Of a DNA stretch of 64,000 nt, positions 22,331 to 33,009 are shown one piece after another. The translations under genes were made by a program, and so were the position numbers. The notes under the pieces were generated by a model that saw only the letters and a program-made list of their open reading frames with translations, did not search any database and was not told the origin of the DNA. Source of the stretch: Strigamia acuminata (lineage: Eukaryota > Arthropoda > Chilopoda > Geophilomorpha > Linotaeniidae); the NCBI GenBank assembly GCA_949358305.1, contig OX442315.1:17572427-17636426 (forward strand), in the 5' to 3' direction. Every line of letters begins with the position of its first letter. Position 1 is the first letter of the stretch.

Positions 22331-25300
22331 ATGGCGAATTATCACAAACCAGACGCGAGAATTCAAAATGAATTAAAAGATATTGCTAATAAGTTGCGAA
22401 TCCACAGCATACGTGCAACAAATGCAGGAAAATCAGGGTAAGATTTAAAAATACGTTTCACTATGCCGTTACACCCTTTAAAACAGAAAAAATAAGGAAA
22501 AGAAATTCCCAACCACCGGTTTTTTGAATGGAAACGCAGACAGCTTCCTCAAAGCATTTAAAACCTCAAAGCATAAATTTCCAAAGTAGGATAGAACCAA
22601 ATGAAATAAAATTTAAATATTCGCATAAATTATTTTAAAAAATGAAGAAAAAAATGAAAAAACGATTGCGATAGGTGTATTGGGTATTGTAAACAATTTA
22701 AAATATATTGACGAGCGCTTGTGTGATTGGTCAGCATTTGCCGTGAGCAGCGCTCACTACACTCCCTTAACTATAAAATAGACGTGCGAGACATTTATCA
22801 AATTAGTGAGTGACCCGCACTCACAGCACCTTATTCAGCACATCGACTCCCGATATTGCATCTTTAAGTATGGTTCTAAATACTGAAGAACTCGAGCAGC
22901 TGCAGGATGTGGCCAATTTACTTAGAATTCATAGCATAAAAGCGACGAATTCATCCAAGTCTGGGTAAGTTGAGTTGACACCTGTGCCCGGCGCGCACAT
23001 TTCTTTTTGTCCATTTGTCGGCTTTTGCAGACAATGTAAGACTAGCCGGAAAAAAAATGATTTTTTTCTATCTCTTCCTGCATTTTTTTTGCATATTTGC
23101 TAGATTTAATCAAGGTCATTTAAAAAATAGTTGAATTTGTTAGATTTAATCAAGGTCATTTGAAAAATAATTGTAATGCTGAAAATTTGCTGAATCAGTG
23201 TTTAGCGGAACCAGTAATGCATTTTATTTTAATCTTTAAGTAGAATGATACAGCATTATTTTAAATTTAAAAAAAAAAGAAAAAGTAATTGAGGTTATCT
23301 TTGATTTTATAATGAAACTGTTTCTAAGCACTTGCACAACTCGCCTTAAATTTCTATTTTGGATTTTTAATTGTTGATTCTTCACTTTCAGCCATCCGAC
23401 ATCATGCGCATCTGCAGCCGAAATTATGTCGGTTTTGTTCTTCCACACCATGAGATACAAGGTCTCGGTTCCACGCGACCCATCCAACGACCGATTTGTT
23501 ATGTCAAAGGTTAATAACTAATAAGATACAAATTTTTAATTTATAATTTTTCAATTGTTTCTTTAATTCGTTTTTAGGGCCACGCAGCTCCAATTTTATA
23601 CGCTGCATGGGCTGAAGCTGGACTTTTCCCCCACAGTAAACTTCTCACTTTACGGAAGTTGAATTCTGATCTCGAGGGACACCCAACACCGGTTTGTTTT
23701 TAAAGGATTGTTTTTTCTGCAAAGCATGACTAATTTTTTTTTCTTAATTTGTCTAGCGTTTGTCGTTCGTTGATGTTGCCACTGGATCGTTGGGACAGGG
23801 TTTGAGTTGTGCTGCTGGAATGGCATACACCGGAAAATATTTTGACAAAGCAAAGTAAATATTTAACTAAATAAGATAAAAAAAAATTTTAAAAAAATAC
23901 AAATTACTTGTAGTTATCGTGTGTTTTGCTTAATTGGCGACGGTGAATCTGCCGAAGGAAGTATTTGGGAAGCGCTTTCATTTGCGAGTCATTACAAATT
24001 AGATAATATGGTGGCTATTTTTGACATTAACCGTTTGGGTCAAAGTGAGCCGACTGCATTTAAACACGATATGGATTTATACAAACGTCGACTTGAAAGT
24101 TTTGGGTAAAATTTAGCTTTTACGGCCCGTTAGTGAATTTTAAAATATATATAATTTATTTTTATCATTTCCGATAGTTGGAACACTTACGTTGTTGATG
24201 GACACGACGTTGAGGCTCTGTGCAAAGCGTTCAGTACCGCAGCTGATGTTAAAGGAAAGCCGACTTGCATTTTGGCTAAAACGATGAAAGGAAAAGGATT
24301 GGAAGGTATTCATTTTCTTGAATTAATTTTTTTTGGTTATAATTCTCTTTATTTTAAGGCATTGAGAATGAGGATAATTGGCACGGCAAGGCCCTCGGAG
24401 ATAAAGCGGAGAAAGCTATTAAGATGTTAGAAAGTTCTTTGAAAAACCAAGGAGGAAACAAAATTATTCCCCAAAAACCACTTCTTGACGACGCACCAAA
24501 AATTGACATAACTAATATTCAACTATCAGAACCACCGAGTTACAAACTTGGAGAAATGGTAAATACTAATTATTCCAATTTTCTCATCACGTAATTGATA
24601 AATAACGAAACGAATTTATTTTTAGATAGCAACTCGACTCGCATACGGCACTGCTGTAACTAAACTGGGCCGAAACAACGATAGGATTATTGCATTGGAT
24701 GGTGACACTAAGAATTCCACTTTTGCCGACAAGTTTAAAAAGGTAACACTAATAAATAAATTTTTTTTTTTCAATTTTTAATTAATTTTTAAAAATAGGA
24801 ATTTCCTGATCGTTTTATCGAATGCTTTATTGCCGAACAAAACATGTTGGGAGTCGCAATTGGGTGTGGCACTCGCGGCCGCACTGTGCCGTTCGTAAGT
24901 GCATTTGCCGCATTCTTTACTCGCGCTTTCGATCAATTGAGAATGGGCGCTATATCCCAAGCCAATGTCAAGTGTGTGGGTTCGCACGTGGGAGTATCGA
25001 TCGGTACGTCGTATATTTGCATTTTATTTTGGCGATTTTCTTTTGTTAAAATTTAATTTATTTTTGCAGGTGAAGACGGACCGTCTCAAATGGCACTCGA
25101 GGACATTGCCATGTTCAGAAGTATTCCTGGAACCGTCGTGTTTTATCCGTCAGATGCAGTTTCCACCGAACGTGCGTGTGAACTGGCAGCCAATGTGACC
25201 GGCATTTGCTTCATTCGTACTTCGCGTCCAAACACTGCCGTTATTTATGACAATAACGAGAAGTTCGAAGTTGGAAAAGCCAAGGTAAGTTCCATTCTAA

Positions 25301-25846
25301 AGGATATTGAACATGCGGTTTTAAAATTATTTTACTTAGGTGGTGCTCAAAACCAACAGCGATAAAGCTCTGTTAATTGGTGGTGGGGTCACTTTGCACG
25401 AAGCTCTCAAAGCGGCTGGAGAACTGGCGAAAAAAGGTATTTTAGATATTTAATCAATCAAAAGTTGAAGGAGTTTTGATGTTTATTTTTTCGTAGGATG
25501 CAACGTGCGTGTCATGGATCTGTTTACTGTAAAACCGATTGACAGCCAGGCGATATTGGAGAATGCGAAAGCAGTTGGTGGAAAAATTGTTACGATTGAA
25601 GATCATTATCCGGAAGGCAAGTGGTTATTTTTCTTTAATTTAGCGTGGGGAGTTTATAATTTATCTTTTACAGGTGGGATTGGAGATGCGGTTTTGAGTG
25701 CCGTAGCTTCGGCTTCAGGAATCACGGTGAAGAAAATCGCAGTGCGTGAACTTCCTCGCAGCGGAACTCCAGAAGAGCTTTTAGATCTTTATGGTTTGAG
25801 TGCCGCGTGTATTGCTAAAGTTGTTCAAGAATTTCTTAAAGAATAA
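22331..25846 (+). CDS. TKT: Transketolase (two alternative first exons)
   Basis: Thiamine-diphosphate enzyme of the non-oxidative pentose-phosphate pathway, moving two-carbon ketol units between sugar phosphates; cytosolic. Common exons: 23392-23509, 23578-23691, 23757-23854, 23914-24105, 24178-24305, 24359-24558, 24626-24742, 24799-25003, 25070-25284, 25340-25436, 25497-25616 and 25674-25846. First exon A is 22331-22437 and first exon B is 22870-22964. Both leave the same phase, giving 627 or 623 residues, normal for animal transketolase. Visible signatures: [13 protein letters not shown]; the ThDP-binding GDGESAEGS...N motif; [17 protein letters not shown] with the catalytic glutamate; [11 protein letters not shown]; and the C-terminal domain [10 protein letters not shown]. 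The intron after 25616 begins with GC (GCAAGT), not GT. An AATAAA lies at 25918-25923. Complete gene. Confidence 0.96.
22772..22779 (+). promoter_or_regulatory. TATA box of transketolase first exon B
   Basis: CTATAAAATAG at 22771-22781 stands about 98 bases before the exon B ATG. A start site about 30 bases downstream, around 22798-22805, would give a 5' leader of about 70 bases. No comparable TATA box precedes exon A. GTGAGCAGCGCTCAC immediately upstream (22743-22757) is near-palindromic and could bind a regulator. Confidence 0.55.
22870..22964 (+). CDS. TKT: Alternative transketolase first exon B
   Basis: A second translatable first exon: 31 codons beginning [18 protein letters not shown] and ending NSSKSG. 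It shares the LRIHSI-ATN core with exon A (22331-22437; 35 codons, ending NAGKSG). Both end at a donor with two leftover bases (GG), so both splice in frame to 23392. The two exons cannot follow one another in frame because each begins with its own ATG and neither has an upstream acceptor in phase. They are therefore used from separate promoters, and their similarity indicates a local exon duplication. Confidence 0.85.
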
Positions 25847-25917
25847 GCAGTACTTGCAAGTCTTTGAAAATCATGAGTTTGTCATTAAAACATTCCGAAT
25901 TTATATACATGTTAAAG

Positions 25918-25923
25918 AATAAA
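25918..25923 (+). terminator. Poly(A) signal of transketolase
   Basis: AATAAA 72 bases after the transketolase stop codon, at the expected distance for a short 3' UTR. Confidence 0.6.
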
Positions 25924-28506
25924 AGTTTATAAACATTTGCATTCTAAGTATTTGTTCGGCACGATTTTTTTTAGATACAAAATTCGAATTTTTGATTAAT
26001 TTTCTTTACTAGAATTTTGCAAAGTTTATACCGTATCTTTGTACTAAAGATACAAAACAAATTATCTTGAAGATAACATTTCAAGGACATTTCTAAGTCT
26101 AATTGAAACTTTCAGTTCAATGTCAAAGGTAATTTTGGAGACTATAATAAGCTTGCCATTTCAACTAGAAATGTTACATTAAAATAAAACAAATTTGACA
26201 CAAATTTATAAAGATCTTTTGAATGTATACCTAAGGAGTGGAAAAACCCTGGTTTTGTTGATTATCAACGGCAAGTTTCCACGTGACCTTATAAGTTCAC
26301 CGTAAAAACTTTTCAAGAGTCTCTCAAGCCATTGTAGGGCATGGCTAGAAATCCGCCTCATTTAAATGAGGAGAGAAGACATTTTGCGCCAAGCAAGAAT
26401 TTTAAGTCTTTGCAGAAAATGATGAAAAGCACGAATTTTACGAAAATAACAAACACGTCTTGCGCTACTGTACAGTGCAGGACAAAACTTTGGCCCAGGT
26501 GGATAAATGATTAAAAAATTTCAAAATTTTAAATTACTGTATAACCAAACCAGTAATAGATTTTCATTTTAATCATGCTGAAATAATGTTACAATAAGTA
26601 CAAGAGTGATGTCTTTCTCACAAATAAAAAAAAATAAAAAATTCAAATTTCAACCTTTCACATCTGTGACAAAACTTTGGCCTATTCTTTAAATTTTTAA
26701 CAAAAATTAATACTTGATTCCTTTCCCACATTGTTTAATAACTTCAATGCATCTTGTATGCATTGAATCAATTTGTTTTTTACAACTTTTAGCAGTGATG
26801 GACTCCCATGCTTTTTCAATGGATACCTGCTGAAAAATCCACTTTGCTCCAGCCATTAGATCCAAAAATACCAAAACAACTGGAATTTGATTTAAAATAA
26901 ACAGAAAAATAATCAAATGCATTTGGACACTTGCATGTGTCCATGGGCTGTGGTGGCCATCTTTGTTGGGGTCAAAAATGACTCGGGTTGGGTGAGGAGG
27001 GTTTTTTTTTAGGTTGGTACTGCTAGGGTTAAATGTAAATTATTTTTCCGATAACTAATTTTGCACTTTTTATCTGGTTCAGCGCCGAGCCCGATTAAAC
27101 GCCGGGTATCATATTGCAGCAGGGTGGGTCGTCTGAAAAAATATATAAACGCCCGGGCGTTTAAACGAGGCGATAAGGTAAACACGTCTTTACTTTCTCT
27201 GTGTGATTTTTACAACAAATGACATGCACGTCACGCAATATTAACGTTATACAAATGTAAATAACATGAAAACTCATAATGATATACTGTATATTGTTAA
27301 CTTTAAAAGATCGGGGGCCGACCGCACGAGTAAATACCACAAGCAGTTGGAAGATGAATTTTTTATTATTATTTATTTATTACCTTTTGACGTAAAAGTA
27401 CGACCTAATAGGACAATCTTTTGGCGGAAATGGGAACCAGCGCCAGCAGGGGCAGAACTGCTTTTCAAGGGCCCTTCGCAATCGGCAACAGGGCTGGGTA
27501 ACCAGACCACTCTACAGTCCGATGCTGAATAAAATACTAAAATACTAGAAATGCTTGGTCGAAAAGGCGCTATAATTAATACCATCCATAGCGACCAGAC
27601 CAACAAATTATTAAAACCTGAAAAACTTAAAAAAAAAACATTTTGTTCTTGTAAAATGAAATAAATATTTGATCATTACTCGTTACTAGTGTTTGTTTTT
27701 CGGTGCAATGCACTTACCGAGTAAAAAAAATTGCTTTCGGTTTAGAGACCTTGGTCAAAAAGACAACATTCATCTAAATTTGTTTTTTAGTGCAAAAACA
27801 ATTACTAATACCTACACATCTTCTTAATCAAATATTATTTTAAAATACAAAAACAATTAAATTAAATTAAATTAAATAATTCTCGCATTCCACTTACATC
27901 ATCGCGACCACTGAACATCATTTTGTTTTGGCCGCAAACAACAACCAACCAACCAAAATACATTAAATTCCCATTAAATTATTTTTTTACAACTAGTAAA
28001 CTGAGTCATCACTTCTGTATTAGTCATTCAAGGTGAAAGTCCTCTTCCTAATTCGCACTGCAATTAACAGTAATTTGGCCATGGCCAGAATGCAAGACCT
28101 AATTCAAAGTTGGCCTTGGCCCTTCGTGGGATGTACAAAAGTGGACAATGGCACCTTTTGGCTTTTCTTCCTTTCTAAATACTAGTGTTTACTGTACCTA
28201 CTTGTTATCCCCCAGTAAACGAACTTTACTCCCTGACCTAGATAGATCAACTCTTTGTTTCCATTGCCTACAACACGGAGGTATTTAAGTTTTTATTTAA
28301 AAAATACATTTGCAGGTAAAAGTCCAATCGATTGTTACAAAACTTACTTTTTAAATTTTTTTTTAAAATTTAATCAACCTCGATTAAAATTTTCGTCTGT
28401 ACAGAAAATAAAAAAAAATAAACGAAGAAAGGATTTATTAATTTGTTTTGAATTCTTTTGTGTTTTGTGTTTCGTTTAGTTTCCATGGTTGCAACAGTCT
28501 AATGAA
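25924..28506. other. Intergenic between transketolase and the TMEM145-like gene
   Basis: Apart from the Tc1-like remnant there is no supported gene. GCCGAGCCCGATTAAACGCCGGG (about 27085-27107) and the palindromic CGCCCGGGCG (27149-27158) look like transposon-end sequence. The segment just before 28507 must hold the promoter and 5' UTR of the TMEM145-like gene; TTTAG at 28475-28479 could be the acceptor of an untranslated exon. Confidence 0.45.
26471..26922 (-). mobile_element. Internally deleted Tc1-like transposon with IR/DR end
   Basis: The outer end is TA-CAGTGCAGGACAAAACTTTGGCC (from 26471, including the TA target). A second copy of GACAAAACTTTGGCC (15 identical bases) lies inside at 26668-26682, after the first at 26481-26495. 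Such paired direct repeats inside one terminal repeat define the IR/DR group of Tc1 elements. The minus-strand frame ending at 26707 carries a Tc1 transposase C-terminus (SIEKAWESI, then IDSMHTRCIEVIKQCGKGIKY). WIFQQ, which normally precedes the second catalytic Asp, is fused directly to this C-terminus, so the catalytic DxxE interval is deleted. The opposite terminal repeat was not found. Dead element. Confidence 0.8.
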
Positions 28507-31500
28507 ATGGCTGTTCACGTTTTGCTTTTTCTCTTTCTATTATTGCCTTTAATACTGGTTGAATCAAAATACATAGAAGGTGTTTTAAACACCTCACAGG
28601 TTTGTGTAAAAAATATTTCAATATTTCAATACTACAAATAATATTGTGTTATTTTCGTCCAGAACTGGGCTTACCTGAATCGATTTTGTTTTCTTAAGAA
28701 AGATGGCCTGTACGAATATTTACTCGAGTACCCATCAGTAAGTTTAACTTCATTTTAGATTGTAAACAACTTTATGTCCTAAAATTCATTTTTTGAAAGG
28801 AATATAAAGTTCAGAAATTGTTACTTTACTACGACGTGTCTACGCAATGGAGAAGTGTTCACAAAAAGAATTTGGTCAGTAGAATAACTGCCTACACTTT
28901 ATTTACTGAGCAATAGATGGCAGCACCAGCACAAATTGTCTTAAAAATTAAAATGTAATAAATTATTTAACAGACCTGCCATGAAAAGGAGGCTATACTG
29001 AACAAACATCAAATTGTCAATCTGACAATATCCAACCAACTTAAATACAACCCTGGCTGTAGAAAAATTAAGAAATTAAATAACGAAAGTTTCTCATATC
29101 AATGTAATTCGAGTTGGACATTCCGCACACGCAGAAACAGATGGTGGTACATGGTTGTCAGTAACTGTGAATCGAAAAGGGTAATTTAATAATAAATAAA
29201 TACATTTTTGCAAGAAATCGATTGCTTTTCCTGCATACAAATGCAAAAGAAAAACACATTTACTTTGATGTTGTTGTTAAAGGGATTATATTTGAAGTAC
29301 AAGATTCGAATGCTCAATGGCGATTTTAGTAACCGTTGGCTTAGTCATTTTTCTGCTGACGAGTTCTGTAAGTGACATTTAATTCTAAGTTAATCCAATC
29401 TTAGATTTTCCTTTGCCATTTAGACATTATTCACTACTTGCTCATTTTTTTAACCCTTTATGTCATACTATTGGGGTTAGGATTTTATGCTGCCTGTAAG
29501 TTAAATAGAAAAAAAACGTAGGTTTTGAAAAATTGTAATTTTATTTTCCAGGGAAACTTAGAAAAAATAGTTCATTTCACATAGCGTTTAAGCTGTATTT
29601 GGCTTCGCTTTTCTTCCAAACAATTGGCGTTTTGTTTTCATTTGTCGCATATTACAAGTATGCGAAAGATGGCCGCGGATTGCCTCAGTTACAAACTTTA
29701 GGTAAACATTTAAAAATTTAAAAAAATGTTTATTTATTTATTTATTTCTAGGTCAAATATTTGAGGCTATAAATTCATTGTTTTTTATTCCTTTAATTCT
29801 ACTGCTCGGTATGGGATACACCATCACCAGAGCTAAATTAAGTCCAAAGAGCAGTTTTATACTTAAATTATTCATATTTTTATATTACGGAAGCTACGTA
29901 GCATATCAAATAGCGGTAAGAAGATACAGTAAACACACAATAATATTTATAATTGAATTTTGATTTTCCACTCAGGTGTTTGATCCGGAAGAAGTTTCAT
30001 ATTTGTACGAATCTCCAGGTGGATACGCACTTGTGTGTGTGCGAATGATCGGCTGTGTATTGTTGGCTGTTACAGGACGAATCTCACTCAAGCACCATCC
30101 GCGCAATCCATTTTACGTTTCATTTTTGATTTTTTATTTCTTATGGTAAGAAAACAGCATGATAATTATTTATTAATTTCCATCTACCGGTACTTGTGTC
30201 AGGTCAATCACTACTCCAATACTCATTTTAATACTGATGCATGCAATTGGTAATTGGGTTCGAAACACTGTATCAGTGGGCCTGGATTTATCCGTCTCAT
30301 TTCTTGGTCATGCTTACTTTTTGGTGCGACATATCATTACAACTTTGAATCCTATTAGTGGCTCATTGAAATGCATTTTCAGATTTTTGCATGGCCAACA
30401 TTAGCTCATAAAAATTTCCCGCTTCACACCAAAACTGCTCAAGTACATTCATCAAATCAAAACCAGGAAACGTGGACCCACTTGTCATATTTTCATTTAT
30501 CACTCCAACCAACCACTAATACTACGTTTAAGTGCACCGAATATTTTGAGTGGTGAATAATTCGAGTGGTGAAAAAATCAAATTGTTGTGTTTACATGCA
30601 GAAAATAATTCGTGATCACTTTTGGTTTTCGACTAATGGGGAAGTGCTGGAAGCGATGCGCGCATGCACAATAAAAATAGTTCGAGTTCACTCGAATTAA
30701 ACAACCTTCTGCGAGGGATTATTCACTAGTCACTACTTGAATAATCCTTGTCATCCCTGTTTACATGACAGTTGTGCACACGGAATATTTCATCTCACTC
30801 AAAATGTAAACGTAGTATATGAATTATGAGACTTATGGAAGGATTTCGAAAACTCAAACTTAAATAACGAAAACTCAATCAACTTAAATAACGAAAACTC
30901 AATCAACTTAAATAACGAAAACTCAATCAACTTAAATAACGAAAACTCAATCAACTTAAATAACGAAAACTCAATCAACTTAAATAACGAAAACTCAATC
31001 AACTTAAATAACGAAAACTCAATCAACTTAAATAACGAAAACTCAATCAACTTAAATAACGAAAACTCAATCAACTTAAATAACGAAAACTCAATCAACT
31101 TAAATAACGAAAACTCAATCAACTTAAATAACGAAAACTCAATCAACTTAAATAACTGTCAATTATACTGAAGCCTGACAAACAGGAGCACTCAAAATAT
31201 GATTCTCCATCCCATGTTATTTTTATCGGAAGTCGTTCCATTTTGTCCACATTTCCTGGTAATTTTCATCTTAAACAGTTGGGTTGTTAACATTTTTTAA
31301 ATAATATAATAGAGACAAAACTCGGTTGCGGCTACGCCAGATTCAAGCATTCCTTCAAGTTCGAACACCACACATTTATCCACATCCATTCCATCATTAA
31401 AATCAAATCAAAACTTTAACGATGTTATTATCCCTCGTCTAGATCATCGCCAGGTTCAGTTATTTCATTTTAAATTTTTGCTTTATGGTGTGTCTCGATT

Positions 31501-31701
31501 CATTTTGTTTTTTTTTGTTTTATATAGATGTCTGCTGGTTCCCAACTCGGGAGCAAACGAGATAGTTTGACTTTGGCAACTCAGGGCATGTCAAATCCGT
31601 TGGCACCTGTCAATAAGATACTCGAACCGATGTCAATTAAAAAATCGAAAACTGTCACTGTTAGTGCAAATATCAGCGTTGTGACCTCACAAGACAATTG
31701 A
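28507..31701 (+). CDS. TMEM145: TMEM145/GPR180-type GOLD-domain seven-TM protein
   Basis: Membrane protein of the GPR180/TMEM145 family, with an N-terminal lumenal GOLD-like domain followed by seven TM helices; vertebrate relatives act in the secretory pathway or at the cell surface. Fourteen coding exons: 28507-28599, 28663-28737, 28800-28874, 28974-29180, 29283-29367, 29424-29495, 29552-29701, 29752-29915, 29976-30145, 30203-30323, 30383-30442, 31186-31258, 31341-31453 and 31528-31701, phase-consistent, 543 residues. A signal peptide (residues 1-22) is followed by NWAYLNRFCFL, a SFRTRRN-type RRNRWWYMVVSNC motif and the LSHFSADEF motif just before TM1. The helices run from about residue 185 to 400, including YLYESPGGYALV and HKNFPLHTKTAQ near the end. 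TMEM145 is preferred over GPR180 from the NFPLHTKTAQ and HVIFIGSRSI tail similarities. The exon at 31341 uses an acceptor with a poor pyrimidine tract, chosen because only it keeps the frame. The C-terminal Ser/Thr-rich tail is the least certain part. Confidence 0.88.
30846..31158. repeat. 24-bp minisatellite in intron 11 of the TMEM145-like gene
   Basis: About 13 nearly identical tandem copies of AACTCAATCAACTTAAATAACGAA. Because 24 is a multiple of three and no stop occurs, the minus strand shows an open frame of repeated EFSLFKLI, an artefact. The copies are almost identical, suggesting recent expansion or ongoing homogenisation. Confidence 0.95.
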
Positions 31702-31728
31702 AAGTGAAGTGCTTCTTTCCTGAGCTTA

Positions 31729-31969
31729 TATACCCTTTCCACACTCAAGAGGATCGCTTGGCCTCGTCTGATTACTCAGAACTGCAGTTGAACTACTGCT
31801 ACGAGAAAAAGTAGTTTCCTGTGATTTTTAGTCTTCTATTTATATCTGTATGTCTGTATAAGGCATTTCTGGTGTTTTGGTTCTTCTTTCTGTATCAATA
31901 CACAAGTAAAATGGCTCGGCCAATGGGAGCCAAGCTTCCAGGGATCCTCTTGAGTGTGGAAAGAGTATA
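31729..31969. mobile_element. MITE-like element with about 27-bp terminal inverted repeats
   Basis: TATACCCTTTCCACACTCAAGAGGATC at 31729-31755 is repeated in inverted form at 31943-31969 (TATACTCTTTCCACACTCAAGAGGATC when reversed), with one mismatch. Further imperfect pairing (GCTTGGCC against GGCCAA-GGGAGCCAAGC) continues inward. It is about 241 bp with no open frame, so a non-autonomous DNA element or a very long hairpin. It begins 27 bases after the TMEM145-like stop codon and so lies inside that gene's 3' UTR if the AATAAA at 32254-32259 is used. Confidence 0.75.
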
Positions 31970-33009
31970 GACATGAATGCTTAACTCCGGATAATTACAC
32001 TGCCAAATGAATTTACTGCCGAAAATGTTATTTACTGACTGTTAATTTTACATCTCCTAAAACTTCGCTGTGCTTTACCAACAGTTCTTATAGAAAAATT
32101 ATAGCCGTAATATACCAGGCTGGAATACAGAGTAGTGGAGCAATAGGGTTTCGTCTGGAGTTAGAGCAGAGCCTGGCACAGCAAATTAATCAATTAAAAC
32201 TGCTATAATTTCTTTATTCATTTTTATCCCACAATATTGAACAAGAAACTCTTAATAAAAGAACTTAAAAGTTTCAGGTGTTTCAGGTGTTTATTTTATC
32301 GTGTAAATGTTTATAACTCGGCCTTCTTAAACTTTTTCCATTCGCCACCCATTTTTGCCCGAGAAATTTGTACGCGAAATTGAATTCAGCTGAATTACAA
32401 TTTAGTTTACCTGCACTCTTTGAGCTGTTTTAATCATTTCGTCTCACATTAGAGCGACTGAATTTCAATCGCAAACTGTAAAGTTCGTGTTTTAACATCT
32501 CCACTTAAATAAGTGTGGTTAAAATGATCGTTCTCCTCGTCGTCTATTGTACAACTTTCTGCTACTGATAGCTGCATTCGTTGCATTTTATTTTCAACGT
32601 TGCAAAACCTTGATAATGATAACCCTAACCTGACAAGACATACAGGAAGCCGATGCAGAGCCGGAAGTTTGAGAATCCGCTATAATATTTAAGTGTAAAT
32701 AAAATAAAGAAACCTCTAAAATTAATTCCTGCAGGGAGGCATAAAACTAGCTACCTTGACAAAGATCTGCACAGATTCATTTACACATTTTTACTAACCT
32801 TGTTTTTCCTTTCCTGTTCCCGGGTGAACGAATCATTCTTGTCTTCAACCTTTTCATTCAGCGCCCCTGGTGATAAAAATGTTTAATCTTTCCATCAACC
32901 GGATGTAAATTTATTTATACAATTATATCCAACGTAAAAAATTATCCCATAGTATTTATGACATTTAAAACAAAGTAATGATTATTAATTGACGTTCGAG
33001 TGAATAAAA
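31970..33009. other. Spacer between the TMEM145-like and actinoporin-like genes
   Basis: No coding region supported. The part from about 32260 to 33009 probably contains the 3' UTR of the first actinoporin-like gene, with a minus-strand AATAAA (TTTATT on plus) near 32912-32918. Confidence 0.4.
32254..32259 (+). terminator. Candidate poly(A) signal of the TMEM145-like gene
   Basis: AATAAA within CTTAATAAAAG, about 550 bases after the stop codon and downstream of the MITE. Other signals could be used. Confidence 0.35.

Noticed and set aside
28484..28500. Upstream ATG of the TMEM145-like gene (MVATV then stop)
   Set aside because: It terminates after five codons; the ATG at 28507 begins a clear signal peptide.
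30799..31146. 115-codon minus-strand open frame of EFSLFKLI repeats
   Set aside because: It is the translation of the 24-bp intronic minisatellite; the period is a multiple of three with no stop, so openness is automatic.
30846..31158. Regular direct repeats resembling a CRISPR array
   Set aside because: Copies are contiguous with no unique spacers and lie in an intron of an animal gene.
31317..31340. TMEM145-like exon starting at the AG nearest the pyrimidine-rich tract (31312-31317)
   Set aside because: Both nearby acceptors lead to stops or an unlikely frame. The AG at 31339-31340 restores the frame that continues into the last exon.
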